Source of the DNA: Rhodovarius lipocyclicus
GTDB taxonomy: Bacteria; Pseudomonadota; Alphaproteobacteria; Acetobacterales; Acetobacteraceae
DNA: 62,310 nucleotides
Direction of reading: 5' to 3'
NCBI RefSeq assembly: GCF_009900765.1
Contig: NZ_JAAABL010000021.1
Coordinates: 1-62,310, forward strand
Below, in pieces: positions 52,872 to 62,165 of this stretch (positions are counted from its first letter, which is position 1; every line of letters begins with the position of its first letter). The notes beneath the pieces are model-generated. The model ran no database searches. It saw nothing but the letters and a program-made list of their open reading frames with translations, and was not told the origin of the DNA. A program made the translations under genes and the position numbers.

Positions 52872-53852
52872 TCACTCCGGCTTGATATTCGCCTGCCGGA
52901 TCAGATCCCCCCACCGCTGTGTCTCGCTGGCCAGGGTGGTGCGCAGTTGGTTCGCGTCGCCGGTCACCAGTTCCACCCCTTGTTCGGCCAGGCGCGCGCG
53001 CAGGTCCGGGTCGCTGGTCGCGGCGCCCAGGGCGCGGCCGGCCTTGGCCAGGATGGGTTCCGGCGTGCCGGCGGGCGCGAACAGCCCTTGCCAGAAGGTC
53101 ACTTCATAGCCCGGCAGCGTGTCCGAGATCGGCGGCAGGTTAGGGAAGTTCGGCAGCCGCTGGCCCAGGGTGACGGCGATGCCGCGCGTGGCCCCTGTGC
53201 TCAGGTGCGGCACGGCTTCCAGCACGGCGGAGAACATGGCCTGCACCCGCCCCTGGGCCAGGTCCAGCGCGCCGGGCACGCCGCCGCGATAGGGCACGTG
53301 CAGCACGTCGATGCCGGCCTGGCGCTTGAACAGTTCGATCGCCAGGTGGTTCACGGCGCCGGTGCCGCTGCTGGCCCAGGTGATCTCGCCGGGCTTGGAC
53401 TTCGCGTAGGCGATCAGCTCCGCCAGGTTGGTGGCGGGCACGGAGGGATGGACGTGCAGGATGAAGGGCGTGCGGAACACCATGCCCACCGGCACCAGCT
53501 CGCGCTGCGGCTCACGCGGGGTCAGGGTGGGCTGGAAGGCGGGGTTGATGGCCAGGGTGGTGGTGCCCATGCCCAGCGTGTAGCCATCCGGCCGCGCCCG
53601 CACGACGGAGGTGGTGGCGACCGAGGTGGCCGCCCCCGGCCGGTTTTCCACCAGCACCGCCTGGCCCAGCTCGCGCGTCATGCGCTCGGCGACGAGGCGG
53701 GAGGAGGTGTCGGTGACGCCGCCGGGCGGATAGCCCTCGACGATGGTGATGCTGCGGGTGGGCCATTCGGCGGTCTGGGCGCGGGCCGAGGCGAAGGGGG
53801 CGAGGAATGGCGCGGCCAGCAGGGCGCGGCGCCCCGCGATGGGCAGGGTCAT
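52872..53852 (-). CDS. TctC/Bug-type substrate-binding protein 4
   Basis: 326-aa periplasmic receptor. The signal peptide starts MTLPIAGRRALLAAPFLAPF and ends near ARAQT. Family blocks are WPTRSITIVEGYPPGGVTD, VENRPGAATSVA and HVPYRGGVPGALD. It is a lone gene: neither transporter partners nor catabolic genes adjoin it. Confidence 0.92.
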   Translation of the reverse strand: MTLPIAGRRALLAAPFLAPFASARAQTAEWPTRSITIVEGYPPGGVTDTSSRLVAERMTRELGQAVLVENRPGAATSVATTSVVRARPDGYTLGMGTTTLAINPAFQPTLTPREPQRELVPVGMVFRTPFILHVHPSVPATNLAELIAYAKSKPGEITWASSGTGAVNHLAIELFKRQAGIDVLHVPYRGGVPGALDLAQGRVQAMFSAVLEAVPHLSTGATRGIAVTLGQRLPNFPNLPPISDTLPGYEVTFWQGLFAPAGTPEPILAKAGRALGAATSDPDLRARLAEQGVELVTGDANQLRTTLASETQRWGDLIRQANIKPE

Positions 53853-53963
53853 GGTGTGGTTCCTTGGACGTGTCGCCCTGTGTCCGGGCGTGATGGCGCA
53901 TGGTGGGGGCGGAAGCGGGCGGCGCGCAAGCGGGCATCGGCGCTTGTGTTGGGCGGCTGGAAT

Positions 53964-53989
53964 TCTTACTCTTACCCGTAAGAGTAAGA
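53964..53989. promoter_or_regulatory. Perfect 12-bp inverted repeat, toxin-antitoxin operator
   Basis: TCTTACTCTTAC and its exact inverse GTAAGAGTAAGA are separated by CC and end 7 bp before the antitoxin start codon. Each arm is itself a tandem TCTTAC pair. It is strikingly AT-rich in this region. AbrB/MazE-type antitoxins usually repress their own operon at such palindromes. Confidence 0.75.
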
Positions 53990-53996
53990 GGTTCCG

Positions 53997-54230
53997 ATGC
54001 GCATCACCTCCAAGGGCCAGGTCACCATCCCGGCCGCCATCCGCGAACAGGCCGGGCTGCTGCCCGATACCGAGGTCGAATTCGAATTCGACGGCAAGGC
54101 GGTGCGCCTGCGCCCCGTCCGCGCCCGCAAGGCCGAGGGCCGGGGCGCGCGGCTGGTCGCGCATCTGCGCGGCCGTGGCGACGTGGCGATGAGCACTGAC
54201 GCCATCATGGCGCTGACCCGCGAGGATTGA
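53997..54230 (+). CDS. AbrB/MazE-type antitoxin
   Basis: 77 aa. The swapped-hairpin AbrB/SpoVT domain occupies the first 45 residues: MRITSKGQVTIPAAIREQAG then DTEVEFEFDGKAVRLRP. The acidic/hydrophobic C-terminal part is expected to wrap the toxin. The stop is immediately followed by the toxin start. A perfect palindrome just upstream is the likely autoregulatory operator. Confidence 0.9.
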   Translation: MRITSKGQVTIPAAIREQAGLLPDTEVEFEFDGKAVRLRPVRARKAEGRGARLVAHLRGRGDVAMSTDAIMALTRED

Positions 54231-54632
54231 TTGGCCGTCCTGGTCGACAGCAATGTCCTGCTGGATGTGATGACGGAGGACCCGGCCTGGTTCGCCTGGT
54301 CCTCCGGCGCGCTGGCGGAGGCGGCCGATGGCGCCCGGCTGGTCATCAACCCGGTGATCTACGCGGAGGTCTCGGTGCGGTATTCCCGCATCGAGGAGCT
54401 GGACGCCGCCCTGCCCAGAAGCCTGTTCGACCGGGAGGCACTGCCTTACGAGGCCGCCTTCCTGGCCGGGAAGTGCTTCCTGGCCTACCGGCGCCGGGGC
54501 GGTGAGAAGCGCTCGCCCCTGCCGGATTTCCTGATCGGCGCGCATGCGGCGGTGGCCGGCTATACGCTGCTGACGCGCGATGCGGCGCGGTATCGCAGCT
54601 ACTTCCCGAAGCTGGCCCTGATCACGCCTTAA
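54231..54632 (+). CDS. PIN-domain toxin (VapC-like)
   Basis: 133-aa PIN-domain ribonuclease, predicted to cleave RNA unless held by the antitoxin. The acidic residues expected for Mg2+ binding are visible: VLVDSNVLLDV (Asp), NPVIYAEVSV (Glu), LPDFLIGAHA (Asp) and LLTRDAARY (Asp). The start is a TTG directly abutting the antitoxin stop; no ATG or GTG fits before the first motif. Its last four bases overlap the end of the convergent xerC gene. Confidence 0.87.
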   Translation: MAVLVDSNVLLDVMTEDPAWFAWSSGALAEAADGARLVINPVIYAEVSVRYSRIEELDAALPRSLFDREALPYEAAFLAGKCFLAYRRRGGEKRSPLPDFLIGAHAAVAGYTLLTRDAARYRSYFPKLALITP

Positions 54633-55549
54633 TCCGCGCGCGGATGCGCCCCGCGCCACGTCTCCAGCAGCTTCGCCGCGTCCACCGCCGTGTAGCGCTG
54701 CGTGGTGGACAGGCTGGCATGGCCCAGCAATTCCTGGATCGCGCGCAGGTCCCCACCGCCGCCCAGCAGATGCGTGGCGAAGCTGTGCCGCAGCGCGTGC
54801 GGTGTGGCGTGTTCCGGCAGCCCGGCCAGCCGGCGGTAGTTGCGCATGGATTTCTGCGCGATCGCGGGGTCCAGCCGCTTGCCGCGCGCGCCCAGGAACA
54901 GCGGCTCGTCAGGCGCGGCATCGGGGCGATGGGCCAGCCAGCCCGCCATCGCCTGCCGCACGGCGGGCAGCACGGGCACGATGCGCGTCTTGCCGCCCTT
55001 GCCGGTGATGCGCAGCGGCAGCTCCGCGCCCGGCAGCGGCGCGTCGCGGATGTCCAGGCCCAGCGCCTCGCTGATGCGCAGGCCGCAGCCATACAGCAGG
55101 GTGAACAGCGCCACGTCCCGCGCGGCCTGGAAATCCGGGCGCTCCGCATTCGGGGTGGCATGGACCAGGCCGACCTCGGCGGCCAGGGCCCGGGCCTCCT
55201 GCGCCTCCAGCGCGCGGGGCACGGGGCGCGGCAGGCGCGGGCCGCGCAGGCCCGAGAGGGTGGGCGCCGCCATCCCCTCCCGCCGCGCCAGGAAGCGCAG
55301 ATAGCCGCGCACGGCCGCCAGTTGCCGCGCGCGGGTGGCGGCGCCCGCCCCCTCCTGCGCGCGCTGGGCCAGGAAGCCGCGGATATCGGCGGGCTTCAGG
55401 GCCGAGAGGGAGGCGAGGTCCGGCTCCCGCCCCTGATACCGCGTCAGGAAGCCCAGGAACTGCGCCACGTCGCGCTGATAGGCCTCCAGCGTGTGGGGGC
55501 TGGCGCGGCGCTCATCGGCCAGCCAGGCCAGGTAGCGGTCGAGCATCAT
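54629..55549 (-). CDS. xerC: Tyrosine recombinase XerC
   Basis: 306 aa. The N-terminal core-binding domain begins YLAWLADERRASPHTLEAYQ. Catalytic residues are Arg in LLYGCGLRISEALGLD, Lys in ITGKGGKTRIVPV, HxxR in HALRHSFATHLL, His in LLGHASLSTT and Tyr in QRYTAVDAAKLLE. Partner of XerD (6203-7162) at dif. It lies 10 bp downstream of the DUF484 gene, a well-known neighbour of xerC. Confidence 0.93.
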   Translation of the reverse strand: MMLDRYLAWLADERRASPHTLEAYQRDVAQFLGFLTRYQGREPDLASLSALKPADIRGFLAQRAQEGAGAATRARQLAAVRGYLRFLARREGMAAPTLSGLRGPRLPRPVPRALEAQEARALAAEVGLVHATPNAERPDFQAARDVALFTLLYGCGLRISEALGLDIRDAPLPGAELPLRITGKGGKTRIVPVLPAVRQAMAGWLAHRPDAAPDEPLFLGARGKRLDPAIAQKSMRNYRRLAGLPEHATPHALRHSFATHLLGGGGDLRAIQELLGHASLSTTQRYTAVDAAKLLETWRGAHPRAD

Positions 55550-55559
55550 GGGCTTGGCA

Positions 55560-56189
55560 TCATCGGCTGAGCGCCGCGCCGATGGCGCGCCCCAGGAAGA
55601 TCAGGCTCTCCAGCCCCGTGCCGGGCAGCATCTCCGGCTCCCGCGCGCCGAGGGCCAGCAGCATGGGCTGCGCCGAGGGGATGCGCGCCAGCGCGTCGCG
55701 GCGGATCAGGGGCGCTGCCTCCCGGTGGAACAGCTCGGTCTCGCGCGGCACGGGGCGCAGGATGGCCTCGCGCCCGGCGGGCAGCACGCGCTTCAGCGTG
55801 CCGGCCGGCAGCCGCGCCACATGGGCGCGGGCCGTGCGCTCGCACCCCACCAGGCAGGAATCGAGGCCCAGCAGCGCGGGCCATTCCTGCGTCACGCATT
55901 CCAGCGGGTCACGCGCGCGCATCAGGGCCAGCACCGCTTCCTGCGCGCGGGCGGCCAGGCCCGTGCCGGCGCGGCCGCTGGCCAGGGCCTGCTGCATGTC
56001 GGCCGCGCCCGCACGCACGCGGTCGCGGGCGGCGGCCAGCATGGCGGCCATGTGGTCGGCCATCGCCTCCCCATGCACGCGGGCAGGGGGGGCCAGCACC
56101 AGGTACAGCTCCGGGTTTTCCGCCAGAAAACCCGGGTTCGCACGCAGCCAGGCCTCGACATCCTGCCGGGTCGGGAGGCGCGCGGTCAT
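55560..56189 (-). CDS. DUF484 (GAF-like) protein
   Basis: 209 aa. The N-terminal helical part DVEAWLRANPGFLAENPEL is the DUF484 hallmark, followed by a predicted coiled segment and a GAF-like domain ending SLIFLGRAIGAALSR. Function unknown; linked to xerC in many proteobacteria. Confidence 0.87.
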   Translation of the reverse strand: MTARLPTRQDVEAWLRANPGFLAENPELYLVLAPPARVHGEAMADHMAAMLAAARDRVRAGAADMQQALASGRAGTGLAARAQEAVLALMRARDPLECVTQEWPALLGLDSCLVGCERTARAHVARLPAGTLKRVLPAGREAILRPVPRETELFHREAAPLIRRDALARIPSAQPMLLALGAREPEMLPGTGLESLIFLGRAIGAALSR

Positions 56190-56261
56190 GGGTTCAGCGT
56201 CCTGCCCGCGGCGCGCGATGCGCGGCGCGGATGAGCAGGCCGCTCACGGCGTTCCCGGGCG

Positions 56262-56915
56262 TCAGAGAATGCTCTGGCCCGTCTTGGCCCAATCGGCCAG
56301 GAAGGCTTCCAGCCCCTTGTCGGTCAGCGGGTGCTTGAACAGCATGCGGATGGTGGCCGGCCCCATGGTGGCCACATGCGCGCCCAGCTTGGCGGACTGC
56401 AGGATGTGCACCGGGTGGCGCACGGAAGCGACCAGCACCTCGGTCTTGAAGGCGTAGTTGCGATAGATCTGCACCACGTCCGCGATCAGACCCATGCCGT
56501 CCTGCCCGATATCGTCCAGCCGGCCGACGAAGGGAGAGATGAAGGTCGCCCCCGCCTTGGCCGCCAGCAGCGCCTGGTTGGCCGAAAAGCACAGCGTGAC
56601 GTTCACGGGCGTGCCTTCATCGGCCAGCGTGCGGCACACGCGCAGCCCGGCCTCGGTCAGCGGCACCTTCACGCACACGTTCTTGGCGATGCCGCGCAGA
56701 TAGCGGCCCTCGGCTAGCATCGTCTCGAAATCGGTGGACACCGCCTCGGCGGAGACCGGGCCCGGCGTCAGTTCGCAGATTTCCGCGATGACATCGGCCA
56801 TCTTGCGGCCGGACTTGGCGATCAGGCTGGGGTTGGTCGTCACGCCATCGAGAAGGCCGGTCTGCGCCATGGCGCGGATCTCGGACACATCGGCGGTGTC
56901 CACGAAGAATTTCAT
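56262..56915 (-). CDS. fsa: Transaldolase / fructose-6-phosphate aldolase family
   Basis: 217-aa short transaldolase. [18 protein letters not shown] and [15 protein letters not shown] open the barrel, the Schiff-base Lys is in [13 protein letters not shown], and [16 protein letters not shown] follows. Members transfer dihydroxyacetone units (pentose phosphate pathway) or cleave fructose 6-phosphate; the activity cannot be told apart by eye. Divergent from priA, 86 bp apart. Confidence 0.92.
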   Translation of the reverse strand: MKFFVDTADVSEIRAMAQTGLLDGVTTNPSLIAKSGRKMADVIAEICELTPGPVSAEAVSTDFETMLAEGRYLRGIAKNVCVKVPLTEAGLRVCRTLADEGTPVNVTLCFSANQALLAAKAGATFISPFVGRLDDIGQDGMGLIADVVQIYRNYAFKTEVLVASVRHPVHILQSAKLGAHVATMGPATIRMLFKHPLTDKGLEAFLADWAKTGQSIL

Positions 56916-57001
56916 GGGTGGTCGGTTCCCTTGGGGGGTGGAAATCTGACGGCCCGGCCCGGGTTGCCCTCGGACCGGTCCTGACCCCATGTGCATAGCC
57001 C

Positions 57002-59191
57002 ATGCCACCATCCTCGGCCAGTTTGTTCCCGGAAAAGCCGCCCCACGGCGTGCCCGTGCTGCTGCCGCTGCCCCTGGGCGGCACCTATGATTACGCCGTG
57101 CCGCCGGGGCTGCATGCGGAACCGGGCAGCTTCGTCGTGGTGCCGCTGGGCCCGCGCCGCATGCTGGGCGTGGTGTGGGACCGCACGCCGGATGCCCCTG
57201 CGCCCGCCATCAAGCTGCGCCCGCTGATCGAGGTGCTGCCCGCGCCGCCCATGCGCCCGGCGCTGCGCCAGTTCATCGATTGGGTGGCGAACTACACGCT
57301 CAGCCCGCCCGGCGCCGTGCTGCGCATGGCCATGAGCGCGCCCACGGCGCTGGAAAAACCCGCGATTCGCGCGGGCTGGCGCCCCACCGGCACCGGCGTG
57401 GGCCGCCTGACGCCCGACCGCGCGAAGGTGCTGGAGGCCCTGGCCGCCCATTCCCCCCAGCCCGGCGAGGCCCTGCCCGCCACCCCCGCCGTGCTGCGCG
57501 GCATGGCCAAGGCGGGGATGATCGAACCCGCCCTGCTGCCCGCCGCCCCGCGCTTCACGCCCCCCGACCCGGAGCACCCCGGCCCCGCCTTGTCCGAGAC
57601 CCAGGCCGGGGTGGCGGAGGCCTTGCGGGCCCGGGTGGCGGCGCATGAATTCTCCGTGACCCTGCTGCGGGGCGTCACCGGCTCGGGCAAGACGGAGACC
57701 TATCTGGATGCCGTCGCGGAGTGCCTGCGCCACGGCCGCCAGGCGCTGGTGCTGCTGCCGGAGATCGCGCTCTCCTCCCAGTGGCTCGCCCGCTTCCGCG
57801 CGCGCTTCGGCTGCGCGCCGGCGCTGTGGCACAGCGAGCTGTCCCCGGCGGTGCGGCGCGACACCTGGCGCGCGGTGGCGGAGGGCTCGGCCCCCGTGCT
57901 GGTGGGCGCGCGCTCCGCGCTGTTCCTGCCCTTTCCCGATCTCGGCCTGATCATCGTGGATGAGGAGCACGAGACCGCCTTCAAGCAGGAGGACGGCGTG
58001 GTCTATCACGCGCGCGACATGGCGGTGGTGCGGGCGCGATTCAGCGAGGCCCCCTGCGTGCTGGTCAGCGCGACGCCGAGCCTGGAGACCATCGCGAATG
58101 TGGAGGCCGGGCGGTATTCCGAACTGACCCTGCCCACCCGCCACGGCGGCGCCAGCCTGCCGGAGATCGAGGTGCTGGACATGCGCGCCCACCCGCCCGA
58201 GCGTGGCCGCTTCCTGGCGCCGCCCCTGGTCGAGGCGATCGAGGCCACGCTCGCGCGCGGGGAGCAGGCGATGCTGTTCCTCAACCGCCGCGGCTACGCG
58301 CCGCTGACGCTGTGCCGCACCTGCGGCCACCGCATGCAGTGCCCCAACTGCACCGCCTGGCTGGTGGAACACCGCGCCCAGCGCCGCCTGCAATGCCACC
58401 ATTGCGGCCATGCGGAGCCCATCCCCGTCCGCTGCCCCGAATGCAACGCGGAAAACAGCCTGACCGCCATCGGCCCGGGGGTGGAGCGCGTGCAGGAGGA
58501 AGCGGCCCTGCTGTTCCCCGATGCACGGCGCCTGGTGATGGCCAGCGACAACATCCCCGGCCCCGCCGCCGCCGCCGAGGCCGCCCGCCGCATCGAGGAC
58601 CGGGAGGTGGACCTGGTGATCGGCACCCAGATCGTCGCCAAGGGCTGGCACTTTCCGCATTTGACGCTGGTCGGCGTGGTGGATGCCGACCTGGGCCTGG
58701 CGGGCGGGGACCTGCGCGCCGCGGAACGCACGGTGCAGCTGCTGCACCAGGTCGCCGGCCGCGCCGGCCGGGCGGAGGCCCCGGGCCGCGTGCTGTTGCA
58801 GAGCTTCTCCCCCGAACACCCGGTGATGCAGGCGCTGCTGCACCATGACCTCGGCGCCTTCGTGGCCGAGGAGAAGGCCCAGCGCGCCCCCGGCCACTGG
58901 CCGCCCTATGGCCGCCTCGCCGCGCTGATCGTCAGTGGCGAGGACCCGGTGGAGACGGCGCGCATCGCCCGCGCCCTGGGCCTGGCGGCGCCCGAGATGC
59001 CGGGCGTGCAGGTGCTGGGCCCCGCCCCCGCGCCGCTGGCCATGCTGCGCGGCCGCCATCGCCACCGCCTGCTGCTGAAGGCCCCGCGCGGCATCGCCGT
59101 ACAGCCCCTGCTGCGCGCCTGGCTGGCGCGGGTGGAGGTGCCCAACGCCGTCCGCGTGCAGGTGGATGTGGACCCGGTGAGTTTCCTGTGA
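57002..59191 (+). CDS. priA: Primosomal protein N' (PriA helicase)
   Basis: 729-aa replication-restart helicase. The N-terminal 3'-DNA-binding domain (about 1-105) includes [15 protein letters not shown]. Walker A is [12 protein letters not shown] (about residue 223), the DEEH box is [16 protein letters not shown] (about 318), and the zinc cysteines are in [19 protein letters not shown] and CPECN (about 438-482). It reloads the replisome at stalled forks. Confidence 0.95.
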   Translation: MPPSSASLFPEKPPHGVPVLLPLPLGGTYDYAVPPGLHAEPGSFVVVPLGPRRMLGVVWDRTPDAPAPAIKLRPLIEVLPAPPMRPALRQFIDWVANYTLSPPGAVLRMAMSAPTALEKPAIRAGWRPTGTGVGRLTPDRAKVLEALAAHSPQPGEALPATPAVLRGMAKAGMIEPALLPAAPRFTPPDPEHPGPALSETQAGVAEALRARVAAHEFSVTLLRGVTGSGKTETYLDAVAECLRHGRQALVLLPEIALSSQWLARFRARFGCAPALWHSELSPAVRRDTWRAVAEGSAPVLVGARSALFLPFPDLGLIIVDEEHETAFKQEDGVVYHARDMAVVRARFSEAPCVLVSATPSLETIANVEAGRYSELTLPTRHGGASLPEIEVLDMRAHPPERGRFLAPPLVEAIEATLARGEQAMLFLNRRGYAPLTLCRTCGHRMQCPNCTAWLVEHRAQRRLQCHHCGHAEPIPVRCPECNAENSLTAIGPGVERVQEEAALLFPDARRLVMASDNIPGPAAAAEAARRIEDREVDLVIGTQIVAKGWHFPHLTLVGVVDADLGLAGGDLRAAERTVQLLHQVAGRAGRAEAPGRVLLQSFSPEHPVMQALLHHDLGAFVAEEKAQRAPGHWPPYGRLAALIVSGEDPVETARIARALGLAAPEMPGVQVLGPAPAPLAMLRGRHRHRLLLKAPRGIAVQPLLRAWLARVEVPNAVRVQVDVDPVSFL

Positions 59192-59255
59192 GCGCCCTTG
59201 CCGCCATCCCCGCGCACCGCCATCCTGCGCGCTGTTGGGACAGGGAGCGGACAGC

Positions 59256-60209
59256 GTGACAACCCCCGCGCGGATACTGGTCACGGGCGCGACGGGCTTC
59301 GTCGGCGGCCACCTGCTGCCCGCGCTGCGCCAGGCCTTTCCGGCCGCCACGCTGATCGCCGGCCTGCACCACGACCCGGCACCGGGCTGGGACGAGGCCC
59401 TGCCCACACCGCTCGACTCCGAGGCGGCGCTGGCCGAGGCGTTGGCCGAGGCCGCCCCCGACGCCGTGGTGCATCTGGCCGCGCAATCCAACGTCGCCGA
59501 AAGCTTCCGCGCGCCGGAGGCCACCTGGAACGCCAACCTGTTCGGCGCCCTGCGCCTGGGCGGCGCCATCCTGCGCGCGGCGCCGAAGGCCCGGCTGCTG
59601 TTCGCCTCCACCGGCGAGGTCTACGGCCTGTCCTTCCAGCGCGCGGAGCCGCTGGACGAGGACGCGCCGCTGGCACCGGGAAACCCCTATGCCGCCGCCA
59701 AGGCCGCCGCCGACCTGGCGCTGGGCGAGATGGCGCTGCGCGGCCTGCGGGTGGTGCGCATGCGGCCGCTGAACCATGTGGGGCCGGGGCAGGGGACGGC
59801 CTTCGTCGTCTCGGCCTTCGCCCGGCAGGCGGCGCGGATCGCGGCGGGGCTGCAGCCGCCGGTGATGCAGGTGGGCGCGCTGGAACGCTGGCGGGATTTC
59901 CTGGACGTGCGCGATGTCTGCGCCGCCTATGCCCTGGCGCTGGGCCGGTTCGACGATCTGCCCCAGGGCGCCATCATCAACCTGGCCAGCGGCACGCCGC
60001 GCAAGGTGGGGGATATCCTACACGCGCTGCTGGCGCGCGCCGGGGTTTCCGCCCAGGTCGAGGAAGTGGCCGCCGCCCTGCGCCCGAACGACCTGCTGCG
60101 CTCCTGCGGGAATGCCGCCCGCGCGCGGGAATGGCTGGGCTGGGCGCCCGTGATCCCGTGGGAGACGACGCTGGACGATGTCTACGCGGATTGGCGGGCG
60201 CGGGTTTAG
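59256..60209 (+). CDS. NAD-dependent epimerase/dehydratase (GDP-deoxymannose reductase-like)
   Basis: 317-aa extended SDR. Rossmann motif ILVTGATGFVGGHLLPAL, catalytic Ser/Thr in LLFASTGEVYG and YxxxK in NPYAAAKAAADLAL. RMRPLNHVGPGQ resembles GDP-4-keto-6-deoxymannose reductase (Rmd), an enzyme of rhamnose-type surface sugar synthesis. A GTG start at 59256 with GGAGCGG upstream is preferred over a TTG at 59235. It is convergent with the GST genes. Confidence 0.85.
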   Translation: MTTPARILVTGATGFVGGHLLPALRQAFPAATLIAGLHHDPAPGWDEALPTPLDSEAALAEALAEAAPDAVVHLAAQSNVAESFRAPEATWNANLFGALRLGGAILRAAPKARLLFASTGEVYGLSFQRAEPLDEDAPLAPGNPYAAAKAAADLALGEMALRGLRVVRMRPLNHVGPGQGTAFVVSAFARQAARIAAGLQPPVMQVGALERWRDFLDVRDVCAAYALALGRFDDLPQGAIINLASGTPRKVGDILHALLARAGVSAQVEEVAAALRPNDLLRSCGNAARAREWLGWAPVIPWETTLDDVYADWRARV

Positions 60210-60216
60210 ACACCCT

Positions 60217-60861
60217 TCAGCCCGCCGCCTGCTCCTTCGCCAGCGCGGCCGCGATCGCCGGTTCCCCGAACACCTTGGCCATCAGCGCGTTCAGCGCCGC
60301 CAGGCCCGAGATGTCGAGCTTCAGATACCCGGCGAAGCTGGCCAGCAGGGCCAGGAACAGGTCGGGCGCCGTGATCCGCCCATTGCCCATCAGGGTCGCG
60401 TCCGGCGCCACATGGCGGTCGGCGAATTCCAGCGCCGCCATGGCGCGTTTGATGCTGGCCGCGCGCAGCACGGCGGCGGCGGCCGCATCCCCATCCACCA
60501 TCCGCTCCGGCTGGAACGCGACGGAGAAGCTGCGCCCCATCTGCAGATGGCACCAGGCCAGCCAGGACAGGGCGATGGCCCGCTGCGGATGGGCGGGCGG
60601 CAGCAGGCCGCTGGCCGGCGCCATGTCCGCCACCCAGGTCAGGATGGCGGGCAGTTCGGTCACGGTGCCGCCGCTGGGCAATTGCAGCGCCGGCACCTCT
60701 CCCTTCGGGTTGATGGCCAGGTAGTCCGGCGTCTGGTGCTCACCGCCGCGCAGGGAGATGAAGCGCACATCCACCGGCAGCCCCGCATAGGCCACGGCCA
60801 TATGGGCCAGCGTGCCGCTGGTGCTGGCGGAGGTCCAGAGCGTGGCGACCGGTGATGTCAT
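60217..60861 (-). CDS. Glutathione S-transferase-like protein 1
   Basis: 214 aa. The N-terminal thioredoxin-like domain contains INPKGEVPALQLPSG (cis-Pro) and VTELPAILTWVAD, and an all-helical C-terminal domain follows. The N-terminus LWTSASTSGTLAH lacks the Pro-Gly-Ala-Cys motif of its two neighbours, so it is a more distant paralogue. It starts 4 bp after the GST 2 stop. Confidence 0.85.
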   Translation of the reverse strand: MTSPVATLWTSASTSGTLAHMAVAYAGLPVDVRFISLRGGEHQTPDYLAINPKGEVPALQLPSGGTVTELPAILTWVADMAPASGLLPPAHPQRAIALSWLAWCHLQMGRSFSVAFQPERMVDGDAAAAAVLRAASIKRAMAALEFADRHVAPDATLMGNGRITAPDLFLALLASFAGYLKLDISGLAALNALMAKVFGEPAIAAALAKEQAAG

Positions 60862-60865
60862 GGCC

Positions 60866-61486
60866 TTACGCCAGCCCTTCGGCGGCCAGGGCCCGCTGCA
60901 CGGCCGGGCGGGCCAGCATGCGCGCGTAATGGGCCGCGACCTTCGGCGGCAGTTCCTTGCCCATCCGCGCCACCCACCAGAAGCTGACATAGAACAGCGC
61001 GCTGTCGGCGAAGGAGTAGTCGCCCGCCACATAGTCCTGCGTCGCCAGCTTCGCCTCGAACCAGGCCAGGCCCTTTTCGAAGATCTGCTGGCCGCGCGCC
61101 TTGATGGCGTCGCCGTCGCTCTCGGTCGGGCCGAAATTGGTGGGGCGGAACATGCGGCTGAACCCCTGCATGTGCAGGCTGGCCACGCAGTAGTCGGTCG
61201 CCTCCAGCGCGCGGGTCAGGCCCTCGGTGGTGGCGGGCAGCAGCTTGGCGGCCGGGTTGCTGGCGGCCAGCCAATAGGCGATGGCGGGGTATTCCGTCAG
61301 CACGCTGTCGTCGTCGCGCTGCAGCGCCGGCACCTTGGACTTCGCCGTGACGGCCACGAATTCCGGCTTGAACTGCGCGCCTTCCTTCAGGTTCACCAGC
61401 ACCGCCTCATAGGGCGCGCCGATTTCCTCCAGCAGCACATGGATGCCGAGCGAACAGGCGCCCGGGGAATAGAACAGCTTGGTCAT
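60866..61486 (-). CDS. Glutathione S-transferase 2, beta-class-like
   Basis: 206 aa. FYSPGACSLGIHVLL has the Cys of beta-class bacterial GSTs, VTAKSKVPALQ the cis-Pro, and SVLTEYPAIAYWLA the glutathione-binding region. Probable roles are conjugation or reduction of electrophiles with glutathione. Its start codon shares one base with the stop of GST 3. Confidence 0.9.
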   Translation of the reverse strand: MTKLFYSPGACSLGIHVLLEEIGAPYEAVLVNLKEGAQFKPEFVAVTAKSKVPALQRDDDSVLTEYPAIAYWLAASNPAAKLLPATTEGLTRALEATDYCVASLHMQGFSRMFRPTNFGPTESDGDAIKARGQQIFEKGLAWFEAKLATQDYVAGDYSFADSALFYVSFWWVARMGKELPPKVAAHYARMLARPAVQRALAAEGLA

Positions 61487-62103
61487 CAGAAGGTGGCCTC
61501 CGTTTCGAGTGCTTTTTTCACCGCCGGGCGGGCCAGCATGGCCTGGTAATGCGCGGCGAGCTTGGGGGGCAGGGGCGTGGCGGTGCGGTTCACCGTCCAG
61601 GCCTCCAGGAAGAACAGGGCGGTGTCGGCCACCGTGTACTGTTCGCCCATGTACCAGGGGCCCTTGAAGGCGGCTTCCAGCACCTTCAGGTAGCCTTCGC
61701 GCGCCTCGGTCGCCTGGGCGATCACGCGGGCCTCGTCGTCCTTGTCCTTCGCGAAGCGGCCGACGCGGAATTCGCGCGTGTAGCCCAGAGGGTGCACCGT
61801 GCCGCAGATATAGTCCATCACCTCCAGCACCTCGGCCTGGCCATCGAGGTCGGCGGGCAGCAGCCCGGCCTCGGGCGCGGAGCGGCCCAGATACAGCGCG
61901 ATGGTGGGGAATTCGGTCAGCAGCTTGCCATTGTCGCGGATCAGCGCCGGCACCTTGCCCTTCGGGTTGATGGCCAGATAGGCGGGCTTCAGGTTGTCGG
62001 CCTGCTTCGTGTTCACGAAGGCCAGCTCGAAGGGCTTGCCGATCTCATTGAGGATGATGTGCAGCCCGACGCTGCAGGCGCCGGGGGCAAAGAACAGCTT
62101 CAT
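61486..62103 (-). CDS. Glutathione S-transferase 3, beta-class-like
   Basis: 205 aa and clearly a paralogue of GST 2: FFAPGACSVGLHIIL, INPKGKVPALIRDNG and LLTEFPTIALYLG. The C-terminal helical domain ends LARPAVKKALETEATF. First of three tandem GST genes read on the minus strand, which arose by duplication. Confidence 0.9.
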   Translation of the reverse strand: MKLFFAPGACSVGLHIILNEIGKPFELAFVNTKQADNLKPAYLAINPKGKVPALIRDNGKLLTEFPTIALYLGRSAPEAGLLPADLDGQAEVLEVMDYICGTVHPLGYTREFRVGRFAKDKDDEARVIAQATEAREGYLKVLEAAFKGPWYMGEQYTVADTALFFLEAWTVNRTATPLPPKLAAHYQAMLARPAVKKALETEATF

Positions 62104-62165
62104 GTCTTCCGCGACCTTGGTTGCTTGGCACGGACGCTAGCCAACCGGCGGGCGTGGCGGAAGGG

